Assembly (NCBI RefSeq): GCF_001659605.2
Contig: NC_035177.2
Location: 2,852,611-2,916,610 of the forward strand
Direction: 5' to 3'
Source: Manihot esculenta
Lineage: Eukaryota; Streptophyta; Magnoliopsida; Malpighiales; Euphorbiaceae
DNA: 64,000 nucleotides
The position numbers and the translations under genes are program-made. Of this stretch, positions 10,629 through 21,370 are shown piece by piece (positions within the stretch are counted from its first letter, which is position 1; each line of letters starts with the position of its first letter). The notes below the pieces were generated by a model, which was not told the origin of the DNA, searched no databases, and was given only the letters and a program-made list of their open reading frames with translations.

Positions 10629-10848
10629 GGAGGCCTTATTGCTTTTCTATTTTTAGTCTTGCTGCTATTTTTATTAATTGTTATTTACTGCAATTATCTT
10701 TTAGTTGTTTGTTTTACTTAGTCAAATAGCATTTAGTTGATCGTGGGCAATAATATCTCTTTGTGCTAAGTGTGGCCAAGAGAATAGGACTAGGTTGTTT
10801 GATTTGTTCCTATTTATATTCTCTGTAGCAGCAGGCTTCAGGGGGAAG
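10568..10848 (+). repeat. 3' LTR, truncated near its end
   Basis: Begins TGATAAGCCCC after the polypurine tract and matches the minus LTR of 5907-6239 up to GAAGAAAATAT, then switches strand. About 63 bases of the LTR end (U5 side) are missing. The junction shows about two bases of shared sequence. Confidence 0.8.
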
Positions 10849-11027
10849 AAAATATCAACTAAATGCTATTTGACTAAGTAAAACAAACAACTAAAAGATA
10901 ATTGCAGTAAATAACAATTAATAAAAATAGCAGCAAGACTAAAAATAGAAAAGCAATAAGGCCTCCTTAGTCCAAATACTTCTTGTTTGGAACAATAGCT
11001 CTAGATGACCTTCTCAGGGGCTTATCA
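10849..11027 (-). repeat. Partial LTR (first ~180 bp), minus orientation; right terminus
   Basis: Reverse complement of 10568-10745. Its outer end GGGGCTTATCA forms a perfect inverted pair with the left end TGATAAGCCCC at 4710. Confidence 0.85.
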
Positions 11028-11032
11028 GATGA
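11028..11032 (+). repeat. Target-site duplication GATGA, right copy
   Basis: GATGA immediately follows the terminal CA of the element and matches 4705-4709. Confidence 0.75.
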
Positions 11033-11879
11033 GTATCAATCGAAAAGGAGATTTTGCATACTAGTTATTACTCAGAATCAATAGTCAACTGAGATAAAAA
11101 AAAAAGGAATCCAATAACAAATAAATGAGTTCAAGTGCAAAATATTAAAAGATTGAAGCTTCTTATGCAACTAGTTGATTAGATACATACCAACAAAAAT
11201 AAAACCTTTGGCACCAATGTTCAATCGCATAACACCGGTGTAAAAGAGTATAAGAGATATTAGTGGAACTAGTTATCAAAAACCCATACAACATCCACCA
11301 TACAATGAATACTTCATTAAGTTGAAACACTTGAATGCAAAAGATACCAATTAAGAGAAAGAATCAAGCATCCAAGTATATATATAGAAAATTGAAGATT
11401 TCAGAAAAGCTCAGTCAACTAGGACATCAACTGTTAGAATGGAAGAGAATGTCAAGGGTCTAGAACTTCGAGGATCAAATTTTAATTTTTTAAAGATTAT
11501 GAAAATTCATAGTACTAAGTAGTGGAAAGTTGAGGATCATAATAATTATTTATAACTCATTTTATTTATTATTTTTATAGGATGTATCACCTCAAATATA
11601 TTGATGTCTTTTCTTGCCATACTCCATTTTATTTCTAAGATTTTTTAGGGAGAGTGATTATTGGACCACCGATGGGAAACTATGGAAGCTAGTCAGTAGG
11701 TATCGTAAGTTGATGTCCCGCTACTCCTTAACAATTTTCCCCTTATCTATAGGTGATGTACGGACCGATAATCAATTGTATCCATTATAATAAAAAATGT
11801 AATTTATCCATGTTAAATTATTTTTCATTATGCTTTCAAAAAAAAAAGTTATTCTTTATTCATGTAACTATTGTAAGAC
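11033..11879 (+). mobile_element. Decayed continuation of the outer LTR element
   Basis: Resumes after the inner element with the same A/G-rich, stop-ridden composition as 2261-4704. No readable domain. The switch to the 3' LTR is not sharply visible; a purine-rich run near 11438-11450 may be its polypurine tract. Confidence 0.35.
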
Positions 11880-12034
11880 TTATTGATATATTTTTTTATG
11901 TTGTCTTCCTAATTGGCTTGTATAATCATGTGCTAACAGTCCACCAGGTGATTCTCATGTTGACTTGACTTGAAAACGTTCAAATCAAGTGTTACACAAA
12001 TACAAATGAGTGTTTGAGGTTTAGGTCCATGACA
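11880..12034 (+). repeat. 3' LTR end of the outer element (partly recognisable)
   Basis: 11945-12034 aligns by eye with the end of the left LTR (2150-2246), ending CATGACA. The LTR probably starts a few hundred bases upstream, but I cannot fix the point. Confidence 0.45.
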
Positions 12035-12959
12035 TTAGACAATCAAAGTCAAGTCTAAAAGGTAAAAGCACGTCTTAAAATGTACTTTTTTTTATTGCAG
12101 ACCTATTTTGACTTTCTACTTTAGTAAGATTTAGCAAAGGGTTTTAATTTGAGGCATTTTTCTGTTACAATTGTCACAAAAATTTTTATAGTTACGAGAT
12201 AGAAAAGTCACTGAAATGAAAAGTGAAGAGTTGTCACTCTAATTTTAAGAAAAATTAGAAAAAAAATTATTTTATTTGAAAAATATTTAAAGAAAAATCA
12301 CTTCTATTTTAGAGATTATAGGATTCGAAATCCACATATGTGTTGGAAAGGTGTACATCATCTAAGTGAATTTAAAATTGTGCTCAAATAAATTAATTAT
12401 TAATAATTTTGAATGAAATTTAAATTGTGATTTTAGTTCTTTATATTTGATTAGAAAATAAATTAAAAGGAGCAGATTAATATCTCACCTATTAGAGATG
12501 AATTAAATACAAAAGTAAATAATGTCCCTTAAGTGAATTTCAATTCCAATTATTTTATTTTATTTTATTTTTTTATTTAAAGGCTATTTAGGAAAATCTA
12601 TATTCTTTTATCATTATTTTAAAAAAAAAGTATAAAATCATTATTATAAATATAGGCTTCCAAGCTTGACAAAATGTATTAATTTCGACAGAATAACATC
12701 GATTTAAAGTACATTGTTATTGTGAACTTTTAAAAAATTGTAGAGGAAAGTTAAAATCTTGCTTAAATTAAAAATTGGACCTTGAGACTGTTGAAATTAA
12801 AATTTGGAGGATTAAATATGAAAATAACATTAATATATTTTTTAAAAAAAATAAAATTTGAAAATTCACCATATTATGAAAAGTGGAAGCCATATTTTAA
12901 AGAAGTTGAAAATGAAGATTTTAATTTTAAAGTAAAATATAATATTTTATTAAGGCCTA
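12035..12959. other. AT-rich intergenic DNA
   Basis: No coding frame, RNA gene or clear repeat boundary seen. The 61-codon open frame within it is AT-biased chance sequence. Confidence 0.5.
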
Positions 12960-13842
12960 TAGGATAAAACTACATCAACTTTATACATTTTTACTATGAT
13001 AATCTAAAATTTTTTTTTTTTATATTTTTTTTTTATATACATAAACATTCACTTAACCCACTTAATTCTACTCTAACCCATAATTAACTACCTGTAAATT
13101 TCTAATTAGCTAAAATTCCAAATCAAAAGAGTTGAAATCTCTATTTTTATCCTATCTCGTATTAGGCAAAAAATAAAGTCTCATGATTGCTGATCAAGAA
13201 CAACAACTAAAAATTTGTACTAATTTCGTTTAGCCAGTTTTTTTGTCCTAAATCCTGAGCAGCTTTCAGTTTTCTCTTAGCTCTCGTCTTTCTAGATATA
13301 TATCTTCCTCCTAAAGTTATCTTGATCCAACCTTTTTTTTTCCTTAATTTTCTGGCGTTCTCACCAGAATATACCTATCAAGATTTATAATGAAAACCCA
13401 AGAATCCCTTTCTTGATCGTTTCAATTCCCACTGGCCTTTGCACTTCGCCCACTGTCTAAATTCTAAAAGCACCCTACGGCTGCGTTCTTCAATAATTTT
13501 GCCTATTTTCTGATTGGATTTGCTCTGAATGCTTAAAGTACAAGATACTACTTTTGTTCTTCATCAGCAACCATGAGACTTGATTTTTTACCTTGTTCAA
13601 TCAGTTCTGCAAAATTATGTGTATCATTTGCGCTGATATATGCCATAGGATAAAGTTGGGGATTTCAAACTCTTTTAATTTTAATTTTGGGGTTTTAGCT
13701 AATTAGGGATTTGAGAGTGGCTAATCATGAGTTAGAGTAGAGTTAGATGGATTAAGGGAATGTTTATTCAGATTTTATTTTTGATCAAAATTAAATTGTT
13801 ACAATCAATTTAAAAGTTAGAAGGGTGTAATTCAGTTCCTAA
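12960..13842. mobile_element. Long-TIR element (MULE- or foldback-like), non-autonomous
   Basis: Imperfect inverted repeats of about 170 bp lie at 12960-13141 and 13657-13842. The best-matching core pairs the left AAACATTCACTTAACC / CTACTCTAACCCATAATTA / CTAATTAGCTAAAA blocks with the right-hand complement. The interior (13142-13656) is less AT-rich and reads like a gene leader (pyrimidine-rich, TCTCTTAGCTCTCGTC) with no long frame. It may be captured gene sequence. I see no convincing target duplication, so the class is not fixed. Confidence 0.6.
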
Positions 13843-14446
13843 AAATTCTAACAGCCATTGAAAATGTCAATTTACCCATTAATAATCTTATCGTTGAAAT
13901 CTGAAATAACTAAGGGTTTTGTGTGTATTTATTCACTTTTCAAAAAGTATTAAACAAGAAAATGTTTTACCAACTGTAATCTTACCCAAAAATTGATGAA
14001 AGGAAGATATCATCCAACTTCAAGATATACAAACATACACTTTAAAACTTGATTTATTTTATTTAATGAATAATATTAGCAGCAGTTTATTTATTTGTCT
14101 AAAAGAAATTTGATAAAAAATAAGGTATTAATAACTAATTAAATGAATGTGAATGGGAATAGTTAAAAGGAAAACGGCTGTTGAACTCACAATAATTAAG
14201 ATTTGTTTTTTCATTTTTCAACTAAAATTTCTTGTTTTTAATCGTTATGTAATTTGAGTGTTTAAGTGCAACCTACTAACACATGGCAATAATATCCTTC
14301 TATAACATCATCCATAAACAAGTCTCAAAATAAATAATAGAAATAAATATATTCCTTACAATTTTTACTATATGTTCTCCATAAATTTAATGAAATTTTA
14401 TATATCTTAATGAAAATGCCAAACTAAAATCCCAAATGTGCCATCC

Positions 14447-14482
<36 letters not shown>

Positions 14483-14806
14483 GACTCTCGGTCCAAATTA
14501 TACAAGTCTGAAACAAACATCATAACCGAATTAAAGCAAAGGTTTTCATGTTTATTTTTAATATGAGAATGAAAACATCCAACTTAAAAGTAGGTTTACA
14601 CATCTTAGTTCTCACTGTCCTTCGAGAAGGGACTCTTATTGTTGGAAAAGAAACAAAACAAAACAAAACAAAACAAAATAAAAGCAAGCTAGCTGACACC
14701 AATTTGAAACACAACTGAAGCATTGTAATCACGTATTTGAACAACATAATAATAATGTTGTATTTTTACCTCCTCAGTCCTCAGTAGACAAAAGCCCCTC
14801 CCAAAG
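13843..14806. other. Intergenic DNA with a (GA)n microsatellite
   Basis: AT-rich. A (GA)n tract lies at 14449-14480 and an AAAAC pentanucleotide run near 14656-14677. The right part probably holds the 3'UTR of the minus-strand kinase gene that ends at 14807. Confidence 0.5.
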
Positions 14807-17800
14807 TTAACCCGCAACTTTCCTAGTATAACAACTTCTTCCAGTTTGAAATTGATGGGTTGGTCTCAGAAACATGTCTCCAGATTCACCACTCCACTGC
14901 ACTCCTGCTCTCATAGCTGGCGGCTTAGCTTGTCCCCCATTCTGCTTGTGTGAACCTATCGTCATGCTTGCCAACTTATCGCCTGCATCAGACACCCTAC
15001 GTGCACTTCGACCCTTGTTGATCACACCTGCTGTTTAACATTACACCTCCAAATTAATGTAATCAAAGAGCAACAGATCTCGATCAGTTCAAAATACAAT
15101 AACAAACTTACTTGGGCTTTTCCTTCCTGGGGGTCGATATTTCTGTTGTTTAATAGCACCCTTAAATGAATTTTCATTTCTACTTGCATCCTTCAACCAT
15201 AAAAAAAGCCATTTCAAAATGCAAATACTGTATCGAGGCTATGCTTGTAATAAAAATAATAATAAAATGGCCGCATGAGTATGGATTTATGGGATACAGG
15301 AAGTTATTATGTTTATGAAAAGCCAATTAGAATCATATTGTATGCAGGAGACTAGGGACATACATATATAGTAGAAATTAGCCAATTTTCTGCCCTACTC
15401 AGAAGCAGTTCGCTTTATACACCCCAAACTCCTTAGATAACCAACCCAACCCAATCTTCCAGTAACATATTAGAATGACCTAAAAAACCTAGATATACAG
15501 CATGTAGGGGTGAGCAGTATTCGGTTTAAATCGAAATAACCGACCGAATCGATTAATTTTAAAAATTTGGTTCGGTTTTATTTTTAATTCAGTTCGGTTC
15601 AGGTTTAATTTTCTGAAAAATCGGTGATTTCGGTTCGGTTCGGTTTTAGATTCAAAATTTTCGATTAGACCGAACCGAACTGAATCACCTATACTACGTC
15701 GTTTTGAAATGTACTCTTATTTGTTCCTAAAGATCCCCTCACTTTCATTCCCAAAAAGAAAATAAAAAGAAATTAATGATGATAGTAATACACAATTAAC
15801 AGAAATGAAATAGTTTCTCACCTGGTTAACCAGGTCAAGTTTACGCTGTACACCTGCAAAATTACCATAATATCAGGATGGCAATCAGTACTCACACCAA
15901 CCTAAATTTAGAACGTATTACAATTACTTTAGCAGCTAAGTCTTCCATTCAACTTCCAGTGTACTTTATTAACATCAGCATGGAACCATATGTATGCAAA
16001 TACACACAACAGAGATTCAAAAATATAATATTCTTATATATACAACTTATAAATAGAATATCCACATCAGTGCAAAAAATGCAAGCCATCATACAACTTA
16101 TAATTATAGCAGAGAAAAAAAAGATCCAATATGCAAATTACAAGCTCAAAAGCCAATTGAACTGTACCCACCAGTGCTCAAGGTAGGATTTAACCTTGAA
16201 GCTAGAGAAATACGAGTGACCTTCGTATTAGACAATGCCCCTGGATGTCTCCTAGTAAATTGTGGCTCCAAGGCCGCCTTTGTTCCAGCTGTATACAAGT
16301 ACCAGATCAAACAAATTTGGTTAGAATGTGCATTCCTTAACACCGGACATCCTACAATAGAAACAAATTTTTTGCAATTTATCTGTAAGAGCACAAAATG
16401 CAGGTAGCAAGCAAACCAGATGGAGGAGTTCTAGTAACAGGTGCTTTGGAACGAAGGGTTGGTGGCACATAAAAGCAACTCTGCCACATCAAACAGATCA
16501 AATTTAAATTGGGTGATTAAAAATGATAATAAGCGAGCTTCAGCATTATAGATATGATCCATAAAATGCCACCTGGAAAAAGGGATGTTGAAGTGCCTCT
16601 CCAGCTGTAGGCCTCTTGCATGGATCCCAAGAACAAAGCAACTGCATGGTGAAAAGACAACCAACAACAAGTCTTTTCAATTTGAGAAATCCACAAACTA
16701 GTACATAATATAAGAAGGTCGTAGGACGCGTCTCCTTCTATTCATCACAGTCTTGTTAAAAAAGATCATATGCAACAATCTAGTACATAATATAAGAAAT
16801 CCACATGCAAGAAAAGCCTCTCCTTCGATGTAAACAATTTCTTCATGCATGCAAGCTCGTAGGACGTGTTAAAGAAGAAGAAAGTTGGGTTTTAGGAGGA
16901 AGAGATTCACAACAAAGGGATCACATAGATTTCCAAAATTTTGGATTTTGAGGCTTCAATTTGAGACAAGAGGTTTGCAGCTTGAAGAAGATAAAGAAGC
17001 ATCAGCATGTGAAGAAGATGAACCAGATGCAGCAGAGGCTTAGACGCACTGAAAGATATGCACGCACGCGAGAGAGCGAGAGCAAGAGAGGGGGGGGGGG
17101 GGGTTGGGGGGAGGTTCAGGGATTTTGAAAGTTGAGATCTGAAGGAGAGAAAAACTAGGGCCAGCTACATCATGTGTTCTTTAAAAATGATACTACGCGG
17201 CATAAAATGACAATATATACACGTGAGGCAAAATCAATTCAGTTTGGTTTGTTTTTGATTTTTCACTTAATTAACCAAACTGAACAGAAAACCAGAAACA
17301 TTTAAATATTAAAACCGAAACAGTTTGGTTTTTTGGTTTTAACCAAAAACTACTCGGCCCTAATGATGTCCATCAAGTAAGGCATTGCCGCTGTGTAGGG
17401 GAAAAAATTAACACAACATCAAAACATTTATAAATTGTACTAACCTTGATAAGGTTGACTGCATCTTCACTAGCTGATGGTACGAGTGCAGAAAGGTTGA
17501 CACCAACAGACTGAAATGTCAAATAAGAGAACTGTATTTTTAAACTCCTGTACAAATGGACATGCCTAGAAACCAAACTAGAAAATTTTTATGCAAAGGA
17601 AATAGACAAGATCAGTGAATTTAACCTGTGGGAATTGATAGTTAATAGCATTTGCTAGACTAAGTCCATCAGCCCAGGAATCCTTTGTTGGACTCCCTAT
17701 TATATTGCATATTTTGTAGATCTCATCTGCTTCACTGCACATATAATAAATAAATAAAATCAATTTCCAGACACTGCATGTGGCAATTATCAACATTATA

Positions 17801-19358
17801 TACCAATTTTCAACCAGGATTCATAGCTACCTTGTACCAGGAAAAAGAGGATGAAGAGTGAATAACTCGGCCATAATAGCACCCATTGCCCACATATCTG
17901 AAGGAGAACACCTTAAATAATTAGCCGCAATTATCTTTTCCAGCTTAACTGAATATATCTCATTCACAACTGATACTGACCAACTTTGGAACTATAAAGG
18001 TATGACTGAAGCAGCACCTCTGGGGCCCGATACCTGGCATGGCCACATAGTTTTGGTCAGTGAGCAGGGTGCCAGAATAACGTGTGGGCATTTCCCCATC
18101 CATTGGCAGGATAGCTTTGACAAAGAAAAGAGCAAGAAAAAGATAACATACCAACGTGTCGAGACATACTCCGTATAGGGTGGTTGTGAATTGATTTCTC
18201 GAGCAAGGCCAAAATCAGCAATTTTAATTAAATGCTTTGTAACCAACAAGTTCTCTGATAAGAAAACAGCAGGTAAGGAACATATTGCAGCGCATGCAAA
18301 TTGGGAATACAATAGGGGAAGAAGAAACAAAGAATAAATTGCAAATCCAGTCAAAAAATAAAGGGCAATGCTGAATGGCATTCAATAAAACAAGCAAACA
18401 AATGTTATTATGCAACCATCAAAGTAAACAATCGTGTTGAGACTTATTCAGATCTTACACAAACAAAAGAAAGCAACATGCTTAAAAAGCAGCAGCTCAA
18501 CCAGTTTGGTTTGAAACTCAATTCATCCCCAATCAAATATCTACTTCTCTCCCAAGGCATTTCAGTGACAGACCTTTGCTTTACTCCAGGATCTAAAGAG
18601 CAGCAATTACCTGGCTTCAGGTCACGATGGAAATATCCTCGCCGGTGCAGGTATGCAAGACCTTGAAACAATTGGAAACACCAATTCCTGATTTCAGCTT
18701 CTGAGAATAGCTTTTCTCTGTCTTTAATAAGTTGATAAAGGTTGTATTCCTGTATGGAAAATGTGTTAGGAAAAAACATAAAAGAAATGCCAAGTAATAA
18801 GAAAAGAATCCAAATTGAAAGTTGTTGAAAGGCATTTACCATGTACTCAAAAACAAAGTACAGAATGTCATTTTCCCGTATGACTTCCTTGAGTTTCACA
18901 ATATTCGGATGATTCATTTTACGCAATGACTGTTGAAAGAAAAGGGCCATTCTTGGTGAGACATCTACAGTGAAGTTCATTACATAGAAATATACAGCCA
19001 ACATCACCTTAACTTCTCTCAGATTAACACACTCTTCCCATGAATAGTATTTTTTCTTCATCTTTTTAATTGCAACCTGTTCATTGTCAAAGAAGCATAT
19101 GATTAGAAGGAAAAAATCTACAAACCCTATCTTGCACTATTATTAATCACACTACAGATAACAGAAATGCAAAATCGCACTTACAACTTCACCAGACAGC
19201 TTATTAATGGCTCGCCACACACTCCCAAACGTTCCATCACCAACTTCCTTGATCAACTTGTACCTAATAAGGAAACACAAAAGCTTACACATGCATCAAA
19301 TCAACATTACAAAGATCACAATGCAACAGAAATATGAAAATTCAACTAACCTCTCCAT
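14807..19358 (-). CDS. MHK: MHK-type Ser/Thr protein kinase (MAK/RCK, CDK-like)
   Basis: Sixteen coding exons on the minus strand: 19351-19358, 19185-19263, 19008-19076, 18840-18929, 18611-18749, 18152-18254, 17981-18033, 17831-17897, 17626-17734, 17445-17510, 16573-16641, 16417-16480, 16172-16288, 15822-15853, 15112-15190, 14807-15030. Together they give 455 residues in frame. Kinase landmarks: GDGTFGSVW glycine loop, VAIKKM lysine, [10 protein letters not shown] catalytic loop, IADFGLAR, activation loop [14 protein letters not shown], then the CMGC insert and HPFFQ end. The C-terminal tail is basic and Ser/Thr-rich ([19 protein letters not shown]). This matches Arabidopsis MHK, a relative of male germ-cell-associated kinase/ICK, as I recall that family. 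It is a cytosolic or nuclear kinase of poorly known role in plants. The last exon could start at 15027 instead of 15030 (CAGCAG tandem acceptor). The first coding exon contributes only MER. I see no disabling mutation. Confidence 0.93.
15505..15745 (+). repeat. AACCGA-rich repeat (5' end type) in MHK intron 14
   Basis: Starts TAGGGGTGAGCAGTATTCGG and runs through repeated TTCGGTTCGG blocks to GACCGAACCGAACTGAATC, then TACTACGTCGTTTT. It shares its start with the 23035 copy, but the following part resembles the hAT fragment at 39848. The right end is not clear. Confidence 0.6.
16858..17363 (-). mobile_element. hAT-like 5' end fragment in MHK intron 10
   Basis: On the minus strand it begins TAGGGCCGAGTAG, then AAACCAAAAAACC-type subterminal repeats, then CGCGTAGTATC, then a pyrimidine-rich leader-like stretch (CTCTCTTGCTCTCGCTCT) with a poly-C run. 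The layout parallels the hAT end at 39848-40600 but the sequence family differs. No transposase frame is seen. Boundaries are tentative. Confidence 0.4.
17091..17110 (+). repeat. Poly-G tract
   Basis: A run of about 15 G then GGTTGGGGGG within the leader-like part of the intronic insertion. Confidence 0.7.
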
Positions 19359-21267
19359 TCTGCCTTGTGGAACACAAAGAAGCACCTCCTTTATTTACGA
19401 AAAGTATAAGTCTCAAAAACACTATAAAACATCTAAGGTAGATGAACCCTAGTAGAAAGTACAAAATCCTGCCTGGGTCCAGGTAATTCTCCGGTTAATC
19501 ATCTGTGGATGTAACTGGGGGCACAAAACTAGAATGTCCCTTATGGAGTGTCTTATCCATTGCTAAACCCATAACTTCAAGATAGCAAAAAACAACAGAA
19601 GGCAAGACAAACAAAAGATTACAAAACATATTGGCAGTTTGCCACCAGACACAGAAGTAGGAACCAACCAGGATGATTCTTGTAGCCAACAGGAAGGATC
19701 CCTATGTTCAATAAAGGGTTCATTAACACACAAAGAGCTACCTCATCTACGCTAAATGGAAAATGTTCAGTGTTCAGACATCTTGACACTCTAGACCAGT
19801 ACCCATCAGAAGCAAGGATTTTCTAACAACTAAACTAAGCAGCTTTCAATTGGTTCCTTGCAGACTTTAACCCTGCAAAACATTAAAAGGGTTGGAGCAA
19901 AATTAGACAAAATAAGTGAAATAAATGAAGCAAAGAGATGACATATAATGTATATTCAGTACCCCAGAAGACGTGTTCCCAAAAGCTCTAACTGGATGTT
20001 GTATCAGCAATGCACTATAACAAAGTAATTTCAAAATAATTTTGTTAGAAATGTCCTAGCATACACTTCATTCAAAAAGAAAGGGATATAACTTCCTTAC
20101 TTGAACAATTGCACTAAGGATCTAACAACTATCTCAGAAAAATTTTGCATCACGCCTGTGTTCTGTTCATTAAAGAAAAATTGACCACTAAGTGCAGTTA
20201 ACAAAGGAAACCAAAAGAAAGTCTCCAAGGACAAGAAACCGCCAGTCGAGCACTTCTTGAATTGAAAAAACTCGAAACCGGAAGCAATTTGACCAGAAGC
20301 ACACTTGCTCCATGTCTTAGTAAAGAAAATGAAGCCCTCTAGATCCAAGTCCGGCACACCCTATCATTAAAATTTAAACACTGAGCTTCAGTAGAAAAAA
20401 ATCCCTAGTAACTACACAATCTAATAATATTGGAATTCAAACTACCCAATATGAAATTCATCGGACTTGCAAAAGCATTTGTAAAAGCCAATATTGAAAT
20501 AATTGCAAGGAAATGAGAAACCAAACTTGGCCAAAAAAAACAACTTCGCGAATTCTTAAATCTACTAGCATTGTAGCAAGTTTATGAATGTTACATTTTC
20601 ATCGTCCCCATCCTATCAGCAACCACAGAAAGTAAAATGTAATAAAATCAAAAAGAAACACCCTGACGTTGAGATGTTGTTGGACAAAACTAAATCGTAA
20701 ATAATGAAATAAAGGTTAATCCAAATCAATAAAAAAAAGATATAGATAACATGGCAAAAATTAATGAATCCCTTGCCAACTGAAAATCAGAAACTCTGAT
20801 TACAACCCTAACTGAAACTGCAGTGAATCGTCCACCAAATTCAAATCAAACCCTAATCTTAATCAAAACAAAAACCACCCACCGAACATCAAAAATCAAA
20901 CAAATCGGACATGGGAAGACAACCAAGGGAGATGAGATCTGATATGATTTAATCAGAAACATACATATAGATAGAACGATCAAAACAAATATAGAGAATC
21001 ACATATCGAGCTCGAGAGAGAGAGAGAGAGAGAGAGAGACGGAGAAACGAAAACCTGAAAGCCAACCGGCATATGAACCGTCGCGCAGGACGGTGAGAGG
21101 AATCCAGAGCTTCTCTTTGTGAATCTCAGATTTTATGACCTCAAATACGAGAGACCTAATTGCAAGCAATCGCGCACCCACCGCCTACAAATATCCTCTT
21201 TTCTCTGTCTCCTCTTTCTTCTGTGTACCTAACTTCTATTTATGTCTTGTATGGAACCTCCTAGTCC
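19359..21267 (-). other. MHK: 5'UTR and 5'UTR intron of the MHK-like gene
   Basis: No other gene is visible. On the minus strand a plausible first exon runs from ~21235 to 21055, ending TTCAG before GTTTTCG. The intron would then run to an acceptor just before the ATG at 19358. A (GA)n tract at 21014-21039 becomes a CT run directly after the donor, as in many plant leader introns. Inference from splice-like signals. Confidence 0.45.
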
Positions 21268-21277
21268 CTATTTATAG
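21268..21277 (-). promoter_or_regulatory. MHK: TATA box for the MHK-like gene
   Basis: Minus strand reads CTATAAATAG, an excellent TATA consensus, about 30 bases upstream of the presumed start of the 5'UTR exon. Confidence 0.5.
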
Positions 21278-21370
21278 GTCCCTTCCTTTTCAATCCAATT
21301 CCTTGGGCTACCCCCTCAAATTTTTGCCTTGGATAGTTTACCGCGGTGGAAGGAAAATAATTTAAAAAAT

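Larger units (their letters stand above)
4710..11027. mobile_element. Rearranged Ty3 chromovirus insertion with two inverted U3 ends
   Basis: The element runs from TGATAAGCCCC to GGGGCTTATCA and is flanked by GATGA. The normal LTR can be deduced from its parts: it starts TGATAAGCCCC just after the polypurine tract at 10555-10564 and ends ACCTATCA just before the PBS (here on the minus strand at 5907), about 344 bp in all. Instead of LTR-gag-pol-LTR, the order is: LTR start (+) 4710-4822; gag, PBS, LTR (all -) 4823-6239; gag-pol and LTR (+) 6240-10848; LTR start (-) 10849-11027. Both outer termini are therefore U3 ends. A terminal chromodomain and single gag-pol frame place it in the chromoviruses; the small size suggests a Reina-like clade (inference). 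Confidence 0.85.

Noticed and set aside
4710..11027. A DNA transposon with terminal inverted repeats
   Set aside because: The inverted ends are LTR starts, the duplication is 5 bp, and the coding region is gag-pol with a polypurine tract and PBS.
14449..14480. CRISPR-like or functional repeat array
   Set aside because: It is a plain (GA)n microsatellite; no spacer structure occurs anywhere in the window.
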